From positions 558,001 through 622,000 of the forward strand of contig NZ_JADBEJ010000004.1 of the NCBI RefSeq assembly GCF_014873915.1: a stretch of DNA of 64,000 bases, read 5' to 3'. The notes under the pieces were generated by a model. That model made no database searches. It was not told where the DNA came from and worked only from the letters and a program-made list of their open reading frames with translations. The number at the start of each line of letters is the position of its first letter. Position 1 is the first letter of the stretch. Origin of the DNA: Amycolatopsis roodepoortensis. GTDB lineage: Bacteria; Actinomycetota; Actinomycetes; Mycobacteriales; Pseudonocardiaceae. Both the position numbers and the translations under genes were made by a program. Below, piece by piece: positions 11,198-21,404 of the stretch.

Positions 11198-11833
11198 GTG
11201 ACCGCCGTGTCAGAAGCCGTGCGCCCGACATATCAGCCCCGCCCGGGGGAACCGGACGGCGAGCTGATCCGTGCGGCGATCAGCGGCGACCGGCCCGCCG
11301 TCGGCAGGCTGCTGGCGCTCCTGCGGCCGATCGTGTTCCGCTACTGCGCGGGCAGGCTGGGCGGGACGGTCCGCGGCGTCTCCAACGCCGAAGACTGCGC
11401 CCAGGAAGTCATGATGGCCGTCCTCGTCGCCCTGCCGCGCTACAGCTACCAGGACAACAGCTTCCTGCCGTACGTCTTCGGGATCGCTTCGCACAAGGTC
11501 GCCGATGTCCGCCGCAACCTCGCCCGCGACCCGTCCGCGCCGGTGCCCGATCCGGAGCCCGACCAGGACGGACCGTGGAACCCGACGTTCGAGGAGGTCG
11601 AGAGGGCCGATCGCCGACGCCGGTTGTCGCGGCTGTTCGAGGTCCTTTCGGCGAAACAGCGCGACGTGCTGGTGCTGCGGGTGATCCACGGATACAGCGC
11701 CGAGGAGACCGCCGGCGCGCTGGGCATGGCGAGCGCGGGCGCGGTCCGCGTCACGCAGCACCGGGCCCTCAACGAACTGCGCCGGGTGCTGCGCGAGAAC
11801 CCCGATTTCGCCGGCGGGTTCACGATTTTCTAG
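11198..11833 (+). CDS. sigma-70 family factor, SigD/ShbA-like
   Basis: 211 aa from a GTG preceded by AGGA. Region 2 contains NAEDCAQEVMMAVLVALPRY and FGIASHKVADVRR; region 4 is LSAKQRDVLVLRVIHGYSAEETAGALGMASAGAVRVTQHRALNELR. The RPIVFRYC and HKVAD blocks and the AVRVTQHRAL helix resemble mycobacterial SigD and streptomycete ShbA. ShbA drives the principal sigma gene hrdB in Streptomyces; a similar global role here is inference. No anti-sigma (RsdA) gene lies beside it. Its stop overlaps that of the convergent response regulator within the four bases CTAG. Confidence 0.82.
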   Translation: MTAVSEAVRPTYQPRPGEPDGELIRAAISGDRPAVGRLLALLRPIVFRYCAGRLGGTVRGVSNAEDCAQEVMMAVLVALPRYSYQDNSFLPYVFGIASHKVADVRRNLARDPSAPVPDPEPDQDGPWNPTFEEVERADRRRRLSRLFEVLSAKQRDVLVLRVIHGYSAEETAGALGMASAGAVRVTQHRALNELRRVLRENPDFAGGFTIF

Positions 11834-12477
11834 ACGGTGGGCTTGCGGCGTTGCGTGGCGTAGACGGCGGCGGCGGTGCGGCGTTCGAAACCGAGCTTGT
11901 GCAGCAGGGACGACACGTAGTTCTTGACCGTCTTCTCCGCCAGGTACAGCTTTTCCGCGATCTGGCGGTTGGTCAGCCCGTCGGCGATGTGGTCGAGCAC
12001 CCGCCGCTCCTGCGGGCTCAGCTGTTCGTACCGCGGGTCCGGGAGGTCGCTCTCCCCGCGCAACCGGTTCATCACCGAGGCCGTCAGCGTGCTGTCGAGG
12101 AGCGATCCGCCGGCGGCGACCGTGCGGACCGCCTTGACGAGCGCGCCACCGGAGACCTGCTTGAGCATGTACCCGGCCGCGCCGGCCATGATCGCGCCGA
12201 ACAACGCGTCGTCGTCCGAATAGGACGTCAGCATCAGGCAGGCGGGCGGCGGGTCGATCGACGCCCGGATCTCCCGGCAGACACTGACCCCCTCGCCGTC
12301 CGGGAGCCGGACGTCGAGCACCGCGACCTGCGGTTTGACCGCGGGGATCCGCACGTACGCCTCGGCGGCCGTGGACGCTTCGCCGACCACGGTGAGATCG
12401 TCTTCGGCCTCGAAGACCGTCTTCAATCCGGTGCGGACGAGTTCGTGATCGTCCAGCAGGAACACCGAAATCGTCAT
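11830..12477 (-). CDS. NarL/FixJ family response regulator, DevR-like
   Basis: 215 aa from the ATG at 12477. Receiver domain 1-120 with the acidic pair DD at 9-10, phospho-acceptor Asp55 (VAVLDVRLPD), LTS and the LK of YMLKQVSGG. The C-terminal LuxR helix-turn-helix is LSPQERRVLDHIADGLTNRQIAEKLYLAEKTVKNYVSSLLHKLG, very like DevR/DosR. It overlaps its kinase gene by 4 nt (ATGA), so the two are translationally coupled. It converges tail to tail on the sigma factor gene. Confidence 0.9.
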   Translation of the reverse strand: MTISVFLLDDHELVRTGLKTVFEAEDDLTVVGEASTAAEAYVRIPAVKPQVAVLDVRLPDGEGVSVCREIRASIDPPPACLMLTSYSDDDALFGAIMAGAAGYMLKQVSGGALVKAVRTVAAGGSLLDSTLTASVMNRLRGESDLPDPRYEQLSPQERRVLDHIADGLTNRQIAEKLYLAEKTVKNYVSSLLHKLGFERRTAAAVYATQRRKPTV

Positions 12478-14021
12478 CGCACACTCCCCTGTCGGGCCGG
12501 CAGCTCCACCGACCAGTCGAGCTTCGTCCCGCCTTCCGGCGCCGCTTCGACGGCGAACGAGCCGTTCCAGCGGGCCGCGCGTTCGGCCAGGTTCGCCACG
12601 CCGCTGCGGTGGCCGGGTTCGGCGGGCATGCCGACGCCGTCGTCCACCACCGAAAGTTTCAGCCACCGGCCGTCCCGGTCGACAGAGACGTCGACCGAGA
12701 CCGCCGTCGCCTCGGCGTGTCTGACCACATTGGACAGTGCTTCGCGCAGGGTCGCGATGAGGTCGGAGCGGACCGCGTCCGGCACGGTCGAGTCGAGCGG
12801 CCCGTCGAACCCGACCCGGGGTTCGGACGCGCAGCCCGCGTCGAGCGCGACCCGCAGCAGCTCCGACCGGAGGCTGCCCTGCGCCTCCGCCGGTTCCTGC
12901 AGGGAAAAGATGCTGTTGCGGATCTCGCGGATGGTGCGGTCGATCTCGTGCGCGAAACCGGTCACACGGTCGGCGACGGCGGGTTCGCCCGCGAGCCTAC
13001 CGAGCCCCTCCAGGCCGAGCCCGATCGCGAACAGCCGCTGGATCACCAGGTCGTGCAGGTCGCGGGCGATCCGGTCGCGGTCTTCGAAGACGGCGAGGCG
13101 CTGCCTGTCCTGTTGCGCGCGGGCGAACTCGACCGCCAGCGCGGCGTGCGCGGCGAAGGTCTCGGCGAGCTGGACGTCGTAGGCGGAGAACGGGGTCTTG
13201 TCCCGGAACTTCGCCACCAGCAGGACGCCGAGCTTCTCCTCGCCGACGATCAACGGGACGGCGACCGTGGAATCCAGGTCCTTGATCATCGCGGGCATCG
13301 AGACGCCGCGGCCACCCTGGTGCTCGATCACCTTGTCGCCGTACTCCCGGACCACGACGGGTTTGCCGCTCGTGTACGCCAGCCCGGTCGCGGTGCCCTC
13401 GGTCGGCACGGTGACCCCGGCGATCCGGTCGGCGTCCGGCCCCGGCGGCTCGACGATCTCGAAGACAAGCATCCCGTCGCCGCGCGGCCGGGCGACCGCA
13501 CCCGCCGAACCGCCGGCGACGACGCGGGCGCGTTCGGCGATGAGGCGGAGGGTCGCGGTCAGATCCTGGTCGGCCAGGAGCGCGCCGGTGACGTGGTAGG
13601 AGGCTTCGAGCCAGCGCTCGCGCCGCTGCACCTGGTCGAACAGGGCGGCGTTCTCGATCACCACACCGGCCGCCGCGGTGAGCGCGACGAGCAGGTCGTC
13701 CTCGGTTTCGGTGAAATCCTCACCGTCCGGTTTGCGGGCGAGGTACAGCAGCCCGAAGATGCGGCCGCGCATGCGGATCGGCACCACCCGGGCCTCGTCC
13801 TCGGACGGCGGCCGCGCCCAGGCGTCGCCGAAGCGGATGAACTCGTCCGAATCGAGCACGCTCAGCGCGCCGAACGGCGCACCGGTCAGCTCGCAGGCCG
13901 ATTCGACCAGGCGCCGCAGGACGTCGGAGAGGCTGAGATCGTGGGCGATCCCGGCCACCGCGTCCAGAATCCTGGGCGCTTTGGCGTCGCTCGCCGCACT
14001 CACCCGCCGCACTGGCGTCAC
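12474..14021 (-). CDS. GAF-domain sensor histidine kinase, DevS-like
   Basis: 515 aa. GAF-1 about 28-130, GAF-2 about 143-300, HisKA_3 dimerisation helix with phospho-acceptor His323 (RIARDLHDLVIQRLFAIG), and an ATPase domain with the N-box LREALSNVVRHAEA and G-box VDDGVGM. Order and motifs match mycobacterial DevS/DosT. GAF-1 is clearly shorter: it jumps from LDSDEFIRFGDAW to VPIRMRGRIFGLLYL, skipping the segment that in DevS holds the haem-liganding histidine region. It is probably not a haem sensor. It is the first gene of the kinase-regulator operon and is cytoplasmic, with no membrane spans. Confidence 0.88.
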   Translation of the reverse strand: MTPVRRVSAASDAKAPRILDAVAGIAHDLSLSDVLRRLVESACELTGAPFGALSVLDSDEFIRFGDAWARPPSEDEARVVPIRMRGRIFGLLYLARKPDGEDFTETEDDLLVALTAAAGVVIENAALFDQVQRRERWLEASYHVTGALLADQDLTATLRLIAERARVVAGGSAGAVARPRGDGMLVFEIVEPPGPDADRIAGVTVPTEGTATGLAYTSGKPVVVREYGDKVIEHQGGRGVSMPAMIKDLDSTVAVPLIVGEEKLGVLLVAKFRDKTPFSAYDVQLAETFAAHAALAVEFARAQQDRQRLAVFEDRDRIARDLHDLVIQRLFAIGLGLEGLGRLAGEPAVADRVTGFAHEIDRTIREIRNSIFSLQEPAEAQGSLRSELLRVALDAGCASEPRVGFDGPLDSTVPDAVRSDLIATLREALSNVVRHAEATAVSVDVSVDRDGRWLKLSVVDDGVGMPAEPGHRSGVANLAERAARWNGSFAVEAAPEGGTKLDWSVELPARQGSVR

Positions 14022-14051
14022 CGTCCCGGAGTAACTCCCCGGGCAGTGGGG

Positions 14052-14531
14052 TCAGGAATGACAGACGCGCCCGGATCGCTCATCTGGTGCGTCGATCACG
14101 GACAGTGCTTCGTTACCGCACGCGCCGAGGATCCTCCGTCCGGTCACCGACTCGATCGGGATCCGGAGGTAGCGGGAGTCGGCCTGACCAGTCCAGCAGC
14201 CCAGCGGCAGCGTCTCGAGCTCGGCGATCACGATCGGATCACGCACCTCGGAGGCGCGGCCGACGACGGTGACGAACCAGCCCGTCCCCAGGTCCTTGGC
14301 GAACTCGTCGACGGCGAACGCCACCACGCTGTCGAGTATCCCGGCGAACAACGCGCTCTGCGCCGGAGTCCGCACCACGATCGCGCCGTGGTGGAGCGCG
14401 AACCGCGCGGGCTGGATCGCCGGCATGGCGCGCGAAGTGAACACCACCCGGCCGAGCCCGGCGCCCGCGAGCAGCGCCAGGCACTGCTCGCGGCCGAGCG
14501 TCTCGAGACCCAAGGAGTCGGACATCGGCAT
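14052..14531 (-). CDS. pyridoxamine 5'-phosphate oxidase-fold flavin/F420-binding protein
   Basis: 159 aa from the ATG at 14531; an ATG at 14525 or GTG at 14567 could also serve. Any start further upstream would translate the palindrome at 14633. The split-barrel pattern is clear: REQCLALLAGAGLGRVVFTSRAMPAIQPARFALHHGAIVVRT, then GWFVTVVGRASEVRDP and YLRIPIESVTGRRI. Such small PNPOx-like proteins bind FMN or F420 and often lie beside DevRS-type genes. It is probably co-directional with the kinase operon (31-nt gap). Confidence 0.78.
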   Translation of the reverse strand: MPMSDSLGLETLGREQCLALLAGAGLGRVVFTSRAMPAIQPARFALHHGAIVVRTPAQSALFAGILDSVVAFAVDEFAKDLGTGWFVTVVGRASEVRDPIVIAELETLPLGCWTGQADSRYLRIPIESVTGRRILGACGNEALSVIDAPDERSGRVCHS

Positions 14532-14632
14532 CCCCGCGTTCTCGTCGTGTGCTTCGTCGAGATCCACGGTCCCCGGCTTACCGACTCGCCGGTAGGGCCG
14601 ATGGACCCGGCCCGTCCGGGGGATGCGGCGAG

Positions 14633-14685
14633 GTTGCGAAAGCCACTTTCGCAACGTTGAAGGTTGTGAAAGTGGCTTTCGCAAC
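14633..14685. repeat. palindrome, GAAAGCCACTTTC family
   Basis: Arms start GTTGCGAAAGCCAC and pair across GTTGAAG with one mismatch. It lies downstream of the F420 nitroreductase gene and upstream of the PNPOx gene, both on the minus strand. It is followed 58 bp on by a second member. Confidence 0.75.
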
Positions 14686-14743
14686 GCGTTCCGTCAGGTT
14701 GGCCGCACAGCCGAGCCGGGTCGCGGTGGCCGGCCGGGCACCC

Positions 14744-14800
14744 GTGTCGCGAAAGCCACTTTCGGGACATCTGACGTCCCGAAAGTGGCTTTCGCGACAC
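14744..14800. repeat. palindrome, GAAAGCCACTTTC family, perfect arms
   Basis: Perfect 25-bp arms (14744-14768 and 14776-14800) around a 7-nt loop ATCTGAC. It starts 23 nt beyond the stop of the nitroreductase gene, so it is placed as its terminator. Confidence 0.8.
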
Positions 14801-14822
14801 GACCACCGAAACCTGAGCGCCC

Positions 14823-15254
14823 CTACGCCTTGGGCGACAGCAGCACCACGGGGATCTCTCGCTCGGTCTTGGTCTGGTACTGCGCGTAGTTCTTGAAGTC
14901 CGCGGTGATCTTGGGCCACAGGCGGGCGCGCTGCTCGGCGTCGGCCACGGTCGCGACCATCGGCTTCGCGCTCTCGCCCTTCAGGGTGACCTGGACGTCG
15001 GGGTTGTCGCGGAGGTTGAGGAACCACGCCGGGTGCTGGTCGTCGCCACCGCGCGAGGCGACGATGACGTACGCGTCACCCTCGCGCAGCGGCGAAGTCA
15101 GCAGGACGGTGCGCGGCTGGCCGGATTTGCGGCCGATGGTGGTCAGTTCCAGGACGGTCATCCCGGCGACCTGCCAGCCGGCGCGGCCGCCGCTGACCTT
15201 TTGGATGACGCGATGGACGGCGTTCATGGTCTTCAAGGCGAAATCGGAGGGCAT
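14823..15254 (-). CDS. F420H2-dependent (Ddn-like) nitroreductase family protein
   Basis: 143 aa of the deazaflavin-dependent nitroreductase family (PF04075, formerly DUF385). Typical blocks are VLELTTIGRKSGQPRTVLLT, DAYVIVASRGGDDQHPAWFLNLRDNPDVQV and WPKITADFKNYAQYQTKTEREIPVVLL. Family members bind F420 and reduce quinones, nitro compounds or other hydrophobic substrates. It lies 10 nt after the TetR gene on the same strand, so the two probably share a transcript. Confidence 0.87.
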   Translation of the reverse strand: MPSDFALKTMNAVHRVIQKVSGGRAGWQVAGMTVLELTTIGRKSGQPRTVLLTSPLREGDAYVIVASRGGDDQHPAWFLNLRDNPDVQVTLKGESAKPMVATVADAEQRARLWPKITADFKNYAQYQTKTEREIPVVLLSPKA

Positions 15255-15264
15255 GCGGAGAAGG

Positions 15265-16047
15265 CTACTCCGCTTTCGTCGCGACTTCGATTCCGTCCAG
15301 GACGACCCTCAGCGAGAACTCGAAGGCCTCCCTCGCCTCCTGCTCCAGATAGGACACCGTCTCGTCCTCCATCCGGAACGCGTGCTCGCTCTCCATCCAG
15401 GTCAGCGTCGGGAACCGCTCGGCGAAATCCGGCGAGACCTCCTTCAGGTGCGCCGAGCGCGCGTACCACCACTCGTCGTCGGACTGCCCCGTCGCCTTTT
15501 CGGCCAGCCGCGCCTCCGAGGCCGTCCTCGCCGGCTCGCGCACACACGAATAGAGCGCGCTGACCAGCCGCCGCAGCACCGTCGGGCGCAATCCGGTCCG
15601 GCGCAGGATCTTCACCAGCGACTCCAGGACGACGTATTCGTTCGGCCCGAGCACCGGCCGCGCCTGCGAGACCTGCAGGACCCACGGGTGCCGCAGGTAG
15701 AAGTCCCACAGATCCTCGGCCCAGCGCGCGGCGTCGGCGCGCCAGCCGTCTCCGTCGTAAGTGGCCGAAAGCTCGGCGAGCGCCGTGTCGTACATGAGGT
15801 CGACGAGTTCACTCTTGCTCGGGACATAGGTGTAGAGCGCCATGGCCGTCCGGCCGAGCCTGTCCCCGACGGCGCGCATCGAGAGGCCGGTCATTCCTTC
15901 GGCGTCCGCGATGGCGATGGCGGTTTCGACGATCAGCTCCACCGAAAGCCCCGGTTTGGGGCCGGGCCGCTCGGCGTCCGGCGACTCGGTCCGCCACAGC
16001 AGTGCCATCGACCGCCAGGGGTCCCCCTGCGCCGCGTAGACGACCAC
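15265..16047 (-). CDS. TetR family regulator (TetR_C-type), divergent from UvrA-like gene
   Basis: 260 aa with a GTG start. A short variable lead precedes the helix-turn-helix LIVETAIAIADAEGMTGLSMRAVGDRLGRTAMALYTYVPSKSELVDLMYD, as in TetR itself. The large C-terminal domain resembles drug-responsive regulators. It is divergent from the DrrC-like ATPase gene with 78 bp between starts. That gap has an AT-rich stretch with a CTTTA-N5-TAAAG dyad at 16090-16104, a candidate operator. It probably controls the ATPase gene in response to a DNA-binding or toxic small molecule. Confidence 0.85.
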   Translation of the reverse strand: MVVYAAQGDPWRSMALLWRTESPDAERPGPKPGLSVELIVETAIAIADAEGMTGLSMRAVGDRLGRTAMALYTYVPSKSELVDLMYDTALAELSATYDGDGWRADAARWAEDLWDFYLRHPWVLQVSQARPVLGPNEYVVLESLVKILRRTGLRPTVLRRLVSALYSCVREPARTASEARLAEKATGQSDDEWWYARSAHLKEVSPDFAERFPTLTWMESEHAFRMEDETVSYLEQEAREAFEFSLRVVLDGIEVATKAE

Positions 16048-16089
16048 TTGCCAACTCCTTACAGCATAAACTAACCTCTGCTACCCTCA

Positions 16090-16104
16090 CTTTACAGGCT
16101 AAAG
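16090..16104. promoter_or_regulatory. candidate TetR operator dyad
   Basis: CTTTACAGGCTAAAG has perfect 5-bp arms with a 5-nt centre and lies in the unusually AT-rich divergent gap between the TetR and UvrA-like genes, 21 bp before the latter's start. Confidence 0.45.
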
Positions 16105-16125
16105 AGTTCCAACCAGGGGAGAGCC

Positions 16126-18387
<2,262 letters not shown>

Positions 18388-18414
18388 CGCGCTGTCGTCG
18401 GTGATCTGAGTGGC

Positions 18415-18472
18415 GTGTTGCGAAAGCCACTTTCGCAACGTTGAAGGTTGCGAAAGTGGCTTTCGCAACGCC
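18415..18472. repeat. palindrome, GAAAGCCACTTTC family, perfect arms
   Basis: Perfect 23-bp arms (18417-18439 and 18447-18469) around GTTGAAG. It lies between two convergent stops, ending 12 bp before the membrane protein gene's stop. The same centre sequence occurs at 14633. Confidence 0.8.
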
Positions 18473-18483
18473 GGCGGAGATGC

Positions 18484-19341
18484 TCACGACACCCGGGACC
18501 GGCGCCGAACCGCTTCACAAACACCCACTGCACCGATAAGCCCCAGCACCCCCAAAGCGACCCCCGAAGTCACCATCTCCACCGGCGAGGCCGCCAGCGG
18601 CGAAACCCCCGCGACCGATTCCAGCCCCACCACCGCGGTCAGCACCGAATAGGCACCGATCGCCACCCACACCAGCCGCACGCGCCGCCGTTCCGTCCAG
18701 TCCGCGAACCGCAGCAGCCAGGCCAGCCCCGGCACGATCAGGATCGCGTGCATCGCCACCGCGTGCAGGGGCTTCAGCGCGCCGGCGGTGGTGTACGCGG
18801 CCTGCGGGTTCCCGCCCCGCGCCTCGGCGACGCCGCTCGCGATCATCGCCGCGCCCGCACCCAGCGCCACCAGCAGCGCGACAAGCCCGAACCGGACCGC
18901 GAGCCGCATGCTCGCCGTCGTCTCCCCGTCGCCGCGCAGAGCCGCGGCCGTGAACGTCACCGCCGTCAGGATGATGACGCCGCCACCCGCCGCGAGCGTG
19001 GTCGACACGGCGTTGTCGAAGCCGGTCTCGAAGTTGAAATGCGACGGCACCCCACGCCAGGCCTGCATGCTCACCAATGCCGTCTCCACGACACTCGCCG
19101 CCGTGAAGACGCCGAGCAGCACGTTCCGCACGCGCGGCCGCACCGCGACGTACGACGTCGCCCACGCGACGGTGACCAGCGTCAGCCCGAACGACAAGCC
19201 GAACGTGACCGCCTTCCGCATCGACACCGGCCCGGTCCACGAACCGTCGGAAACGACCAGCACGACCGCGTGCACGAGACCGCTGAGGAACAGGAGCGCG
19301 CCGGTCGCGTAGGCGACACGTTCGATCGTCCGTGGCTTCAT
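18484..19341 (-). CDS. multispan membrane protein of unknown function
   Basis: 285 aa with about eight hydrophobic segments and short loops. Visible blocks are FLSGLVHAVVLVVSDGSWTGPVSMRKAVTFGLSFGLTL, WRGVPSHFNFETGFDN and LKPLHAVAMHAILIVPGLAWLL. The paired histidine-bearing helices (HAVVL, HAVAMHAIL) could bind a metal or haem but this is speculation. I do not recognise the family. It is divergent from a metallophosphoesterase gene and convergent with the UvrA-like gene. Confidence 0.75.
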   Translation of the reverse strand: MKPRTIERVAYATGALLFLSGLVHAVVLVVSDGSWTGPVSMRKAVTFGLSFGLTLVTVAWATSYVAVRPRVRNVLLGVFTAASVVETALVSMQAWRGVPSHFNFETGFDNAVSTTLAAGGGVIILTAVTFTAAALRGDGETTASMRLAVRFGLVALLVALGAGAAMIASGVAEARGGNPQAAYTTAGALKPLHAVAMHAILIVPGLAWLLRFADWTERRRVRLVWVAIGAYSVLTAVVGLESVAGVSPLAASPVEMVTSGVALGVLGLIGAVGVCEAVRRRSRVS

Positions 19342-19447
19342 GCCGAAGAGTGTCTTCCGCGGCAGGACGAAAAGCGTCGGCCGTGAAGCGACACCACGCG
19401 TACGCCCGCGGACGTACCTGAGAGGCCCTCAGCGAGGACGGCGGTAG

Positions 19448-19460
19448 AGACCAATGGTCT
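19448..19460. promoter_or_regulatory. 13-bp dyad before metallophosphoesterase gene
   Basis: AGACCA-A-TGGTCT, perfect 6-bp arms, lies 18 bp before the start at 19479 in a divergent gap. The arms are in the opposite order to a DasR site, so this is another regulator's operator, if any. Confidence 0.35.
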
Positions 19461-19478
19461 GTTAGTCTGGCCGTCATC

Positions 19479-20612
19479 ATGCCCCGCATCCTTGTCCGCG
19501 TCGCCGCGCTGATCGCCGCCCTCGCCCTCCTGTTCGGTGTGCCGTGGTGGACGATCGTCGGCTCCCCCGAGCTCCCCACCGCGCTCGAAGTCCTCGGCAC
19601 GGTCGTGTTCGCCGCCGCCGCCCTCGCCGTGCCCGCGTGCATGGTCCTCGGCCACGGCCCGTGGCAGCGTGATCTCGCGGCGAAGATCGGCGACCTCTCC
19701 CTCGGGCTGATCTGGCTGCTGTTCTCGTTGTCCGTACTCGGAAACGTGCTGCGGCTCGTCCTCGCGGTGTCCGGAGTGGACAGTGCGGCGGGAATCGTGT
19801 CCGGAGTGGTCTTGGTCGCCTTCGCGGCGCTGGCGGCGTACGGGATGTTCGAGGCCCGGCGCGTGCCGAGGCTCAAGGAACTCGACGTCGTGCTCCCCCG
19901 CCTCGGCGCGGGGCTCGACGGTCTCCGCTTCGCGATCATCACCGACACCCATTTCGGCCCGCTGAACCGGACGACGTGGTCGGAGAAGGTCGTCGAAGTG
20001 GTGAACGAGCTCGACGCGGACGTCGTCGCCCACGCGGGCGACCTCGCCGACGGCTCCGTCGCCAAACGCGCGCACCAGGTCGCGCCGCTCGGGAAGGCGC
20101 GGGCGAAGCTCGGCAAGTTCTACATCACCGGCAACCACGAGTACTTCGGCGAGGCGCAAGCCTGGCTCGACCACATGCGCGACCTCGGCTGGGACACGCT
20201 GCACAACCGGCACGCGAAGGTCCGCCAAGGCGGGGACACGCTCGTCTTCGCCGGCATCGACGACCCGACCGGCGCCGCGTCCGGCCTGCCCGGCCACGGC
20301 CCCGACCTCCCCGCCGCGCTCGACGGCGTCGCCTCGGACACGCCGGTCGTCCTGCTCGCGCACCAGCCGAAGCAGATCAAGCAGGCCGCCGAGGCCGGGA
20401 TCGATCTCCAGATCTCCGGGCACACCCACGGCGGCCAGATCTGGCCGTTCCATCTCCTGGTCCGCCTCGACCAGCCCGTCCTGGCCGGGCTTTCGCGCCA
20501 CGGCGAGCGCACGCAGCTCTACACGAGCCGCGGCACCGGCTTCTGGGGGCCGCCGCTGCGAGTCTTCGCGCCGAGCGAGATCACCCTCCTGACCTTGCGA
20601 AACGCCCAGTAG
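19479..20612 (+). CDS. membrane-anchored metallophosphoesterase (YaeI-like)
   Basis: 377 aa. Four membrane spans occupy roughly residues 1-130; the calcineurin-like domain follows with all metal-binding blocks: ITDTHFG, HAGDLADG, GNHEYF, VVLLAHQP and SGHTHGGQIWPF. Relatives of the YaeI type act on phosphodiesters such as UDP-linked lipids or cyclic nucleotides at the membrane; the substrate cannot be decided. It is divergent from the unknown membrane protein. The following gene has its own promoter-like TTGACA, so this is probably monocistronic. Confidence 0.85.
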   Translation: MPRILVRVAALIAALALLFGVPWWTIVGSPELPTALEVLGTVVFAAAALAVPACMVLGHGPWQRDLAAKIGDLSLGLIWLLFSLSVLGNVLRLVLAVSGVDSAAGIVSGVVLVAFAALAAYGMFEARRVPRLKELDVVLPRLGAGLDGLRFAIITDTHFGPLNRTTWSEKVVEVVNELDADVVAHAGDLADGSVAKRAHQVAPLGKARAKLGKFYITGNHEYFGEAQAWLDHMRDLGWDTLHNRHAKVRQGGDTLVFAGIDDPTGAASGLPGHGPDLPAALDGVASDTPVVLLAHQPKQIKQAAEAGIDLQISGHTHGGQIWPFHLLVRLDQPVLAGLSRHGERTQLYTSRGTGFWGPPLRVFAPSEITLLTLRNAQ

Positions 20613-20670
20613 CCACCCCGTCGCGACACCTCACGGTGTCCCGGCGGCGCAACCGACAATTTTTTTTGTC

Positions 20671-20676
20671 TTGACA
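20671..20676 (+). promoter_or_regulatory. perfect -35 box (TTGACA) before DUF998 gene
   Basis: TTGACA follows an AT tract (20659-20667) that stands out in this GC-rich region. The -10 candidate 17-18 nt on (GAGAGT/AGAGTT) is poor, so only the -35 is convincing. The gene starts at 20737. Confidence 0.4.
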
Positions 20677-20736
20677 ACTGAGCCTTTCGGAGTGAGAGTT
20701 GTGCCAACGCACCCGCCGCCCCGAAAGGCCGAAACG

Positions 20737-21381
20737 ATGACCATCACCGCCACCCGGACCCCCGTCGCACTGCCGGCCCGCACCCTGCTCGCCTGCGGCG
20801 CCGTCTCGGGTCCGCTGTACTTCCTGACCTCGCTCACCCAGGCCGCCGTCCGCGACGGCTTCGACGTGACGAAGCACCCGGCGAGCATGCTGAGCAACGG
20901 CGACGCGGGCTGGATCCAGGTGGCGAACTTCCTGGTCACCGGCGTCCTGATGCTCGCCGGAGCGATCGGGCTGAGCCGGACGCTCGAACCGGGAAGAGGC
21001 AGCACGTGGGGGCCACGGCTGCTGGGCGTCTTCGGCGTCAGCCTGCTGTTCGCCGCGGTCTTCAAGGCCGACCCCGGCAACGGCTTCCCCGCCGGCAGCG
21101 GCCCGGCCACCATCAGCACCGCGGGCGTCCTGCACATGGCCGCCGGCTCGATCGGTTTCCTGTCGCTGATCGTCGCGACCTTCGTCTTCGCGAGCCGCTT
21201 CTCCCGTGAGGGCCACCGCGGCTGGGCCGTCTACTCCCGCGCCACCGGCATCGCGTTCTTCGCCTCCTTCGCCGGGATCAGCTCCGGCAACGCGAACGCC
21301 GTCGTGATGCTCGCCTTCTGGGCCACCGTGATGCTGGCCTGGGGCTGGGTCACCGCCGTCATCCTCCGTTCCGCTCGCTAG
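20737..21381 (+). CDS. DUF998 family membrane protein
   Basis: 214 aa from the ATG at 20737; starting at 20671 would translate the promoter. Six hydrophobic segments and the DUF998 pattern LLACGAVSGPLYFLTSLTQAAVRDGFDVTKHPASMLSNGDAGWIQVANFLVTGVLM, then FKADPGNGFP and LHMAAGSIGFLSL. The molecular function of DUF998 is unknown; several members are induced by stress. It is followed 23 nt on by an alpha/beta hydrolase and then a macrodomain gene, likely one operon. Confidence 0.82.
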   Translation: MTITATRTPVALPARTLLACGAVSGPLYFLTSLTQAAVRDGFDVTKHPASMLSNGDAGWIQVANFLVTGVLMLAGAIGLSRTLEPGRGSTWGPRLLGVFGVSLLFAAVFKADPGNGFPAGSGPATISTAGVLHMAAGSIGFLSLIVATFVFASRFSREGHRGWAVYSRATGIAFFASFAGISSGNANAVVMLAFWATVMLAWGWVTAVILRSAR

Positions 21382-21404
21382 ACCATTCGAGGAGAATTCC
21401 CGCC

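Noticed and set aside
14052..14684. N-terminal extension MRKPLSQPSTLRKWLSQ of the PNPOx-like protein and similar peptides near other genes
   Set aside because: These peptides are translations of the GAAAGCCACTTTC palindromes. No ribosome site precedes them and the conserved domain starts later.
19448..19460. DasR site before the metallophosphoesterase gene (AGACCAATGGTCT)
   Set aside because: The half-sites are in reversed order compared with the dre consensus TGGTCTAGACCA, so it is not a DasR operator.
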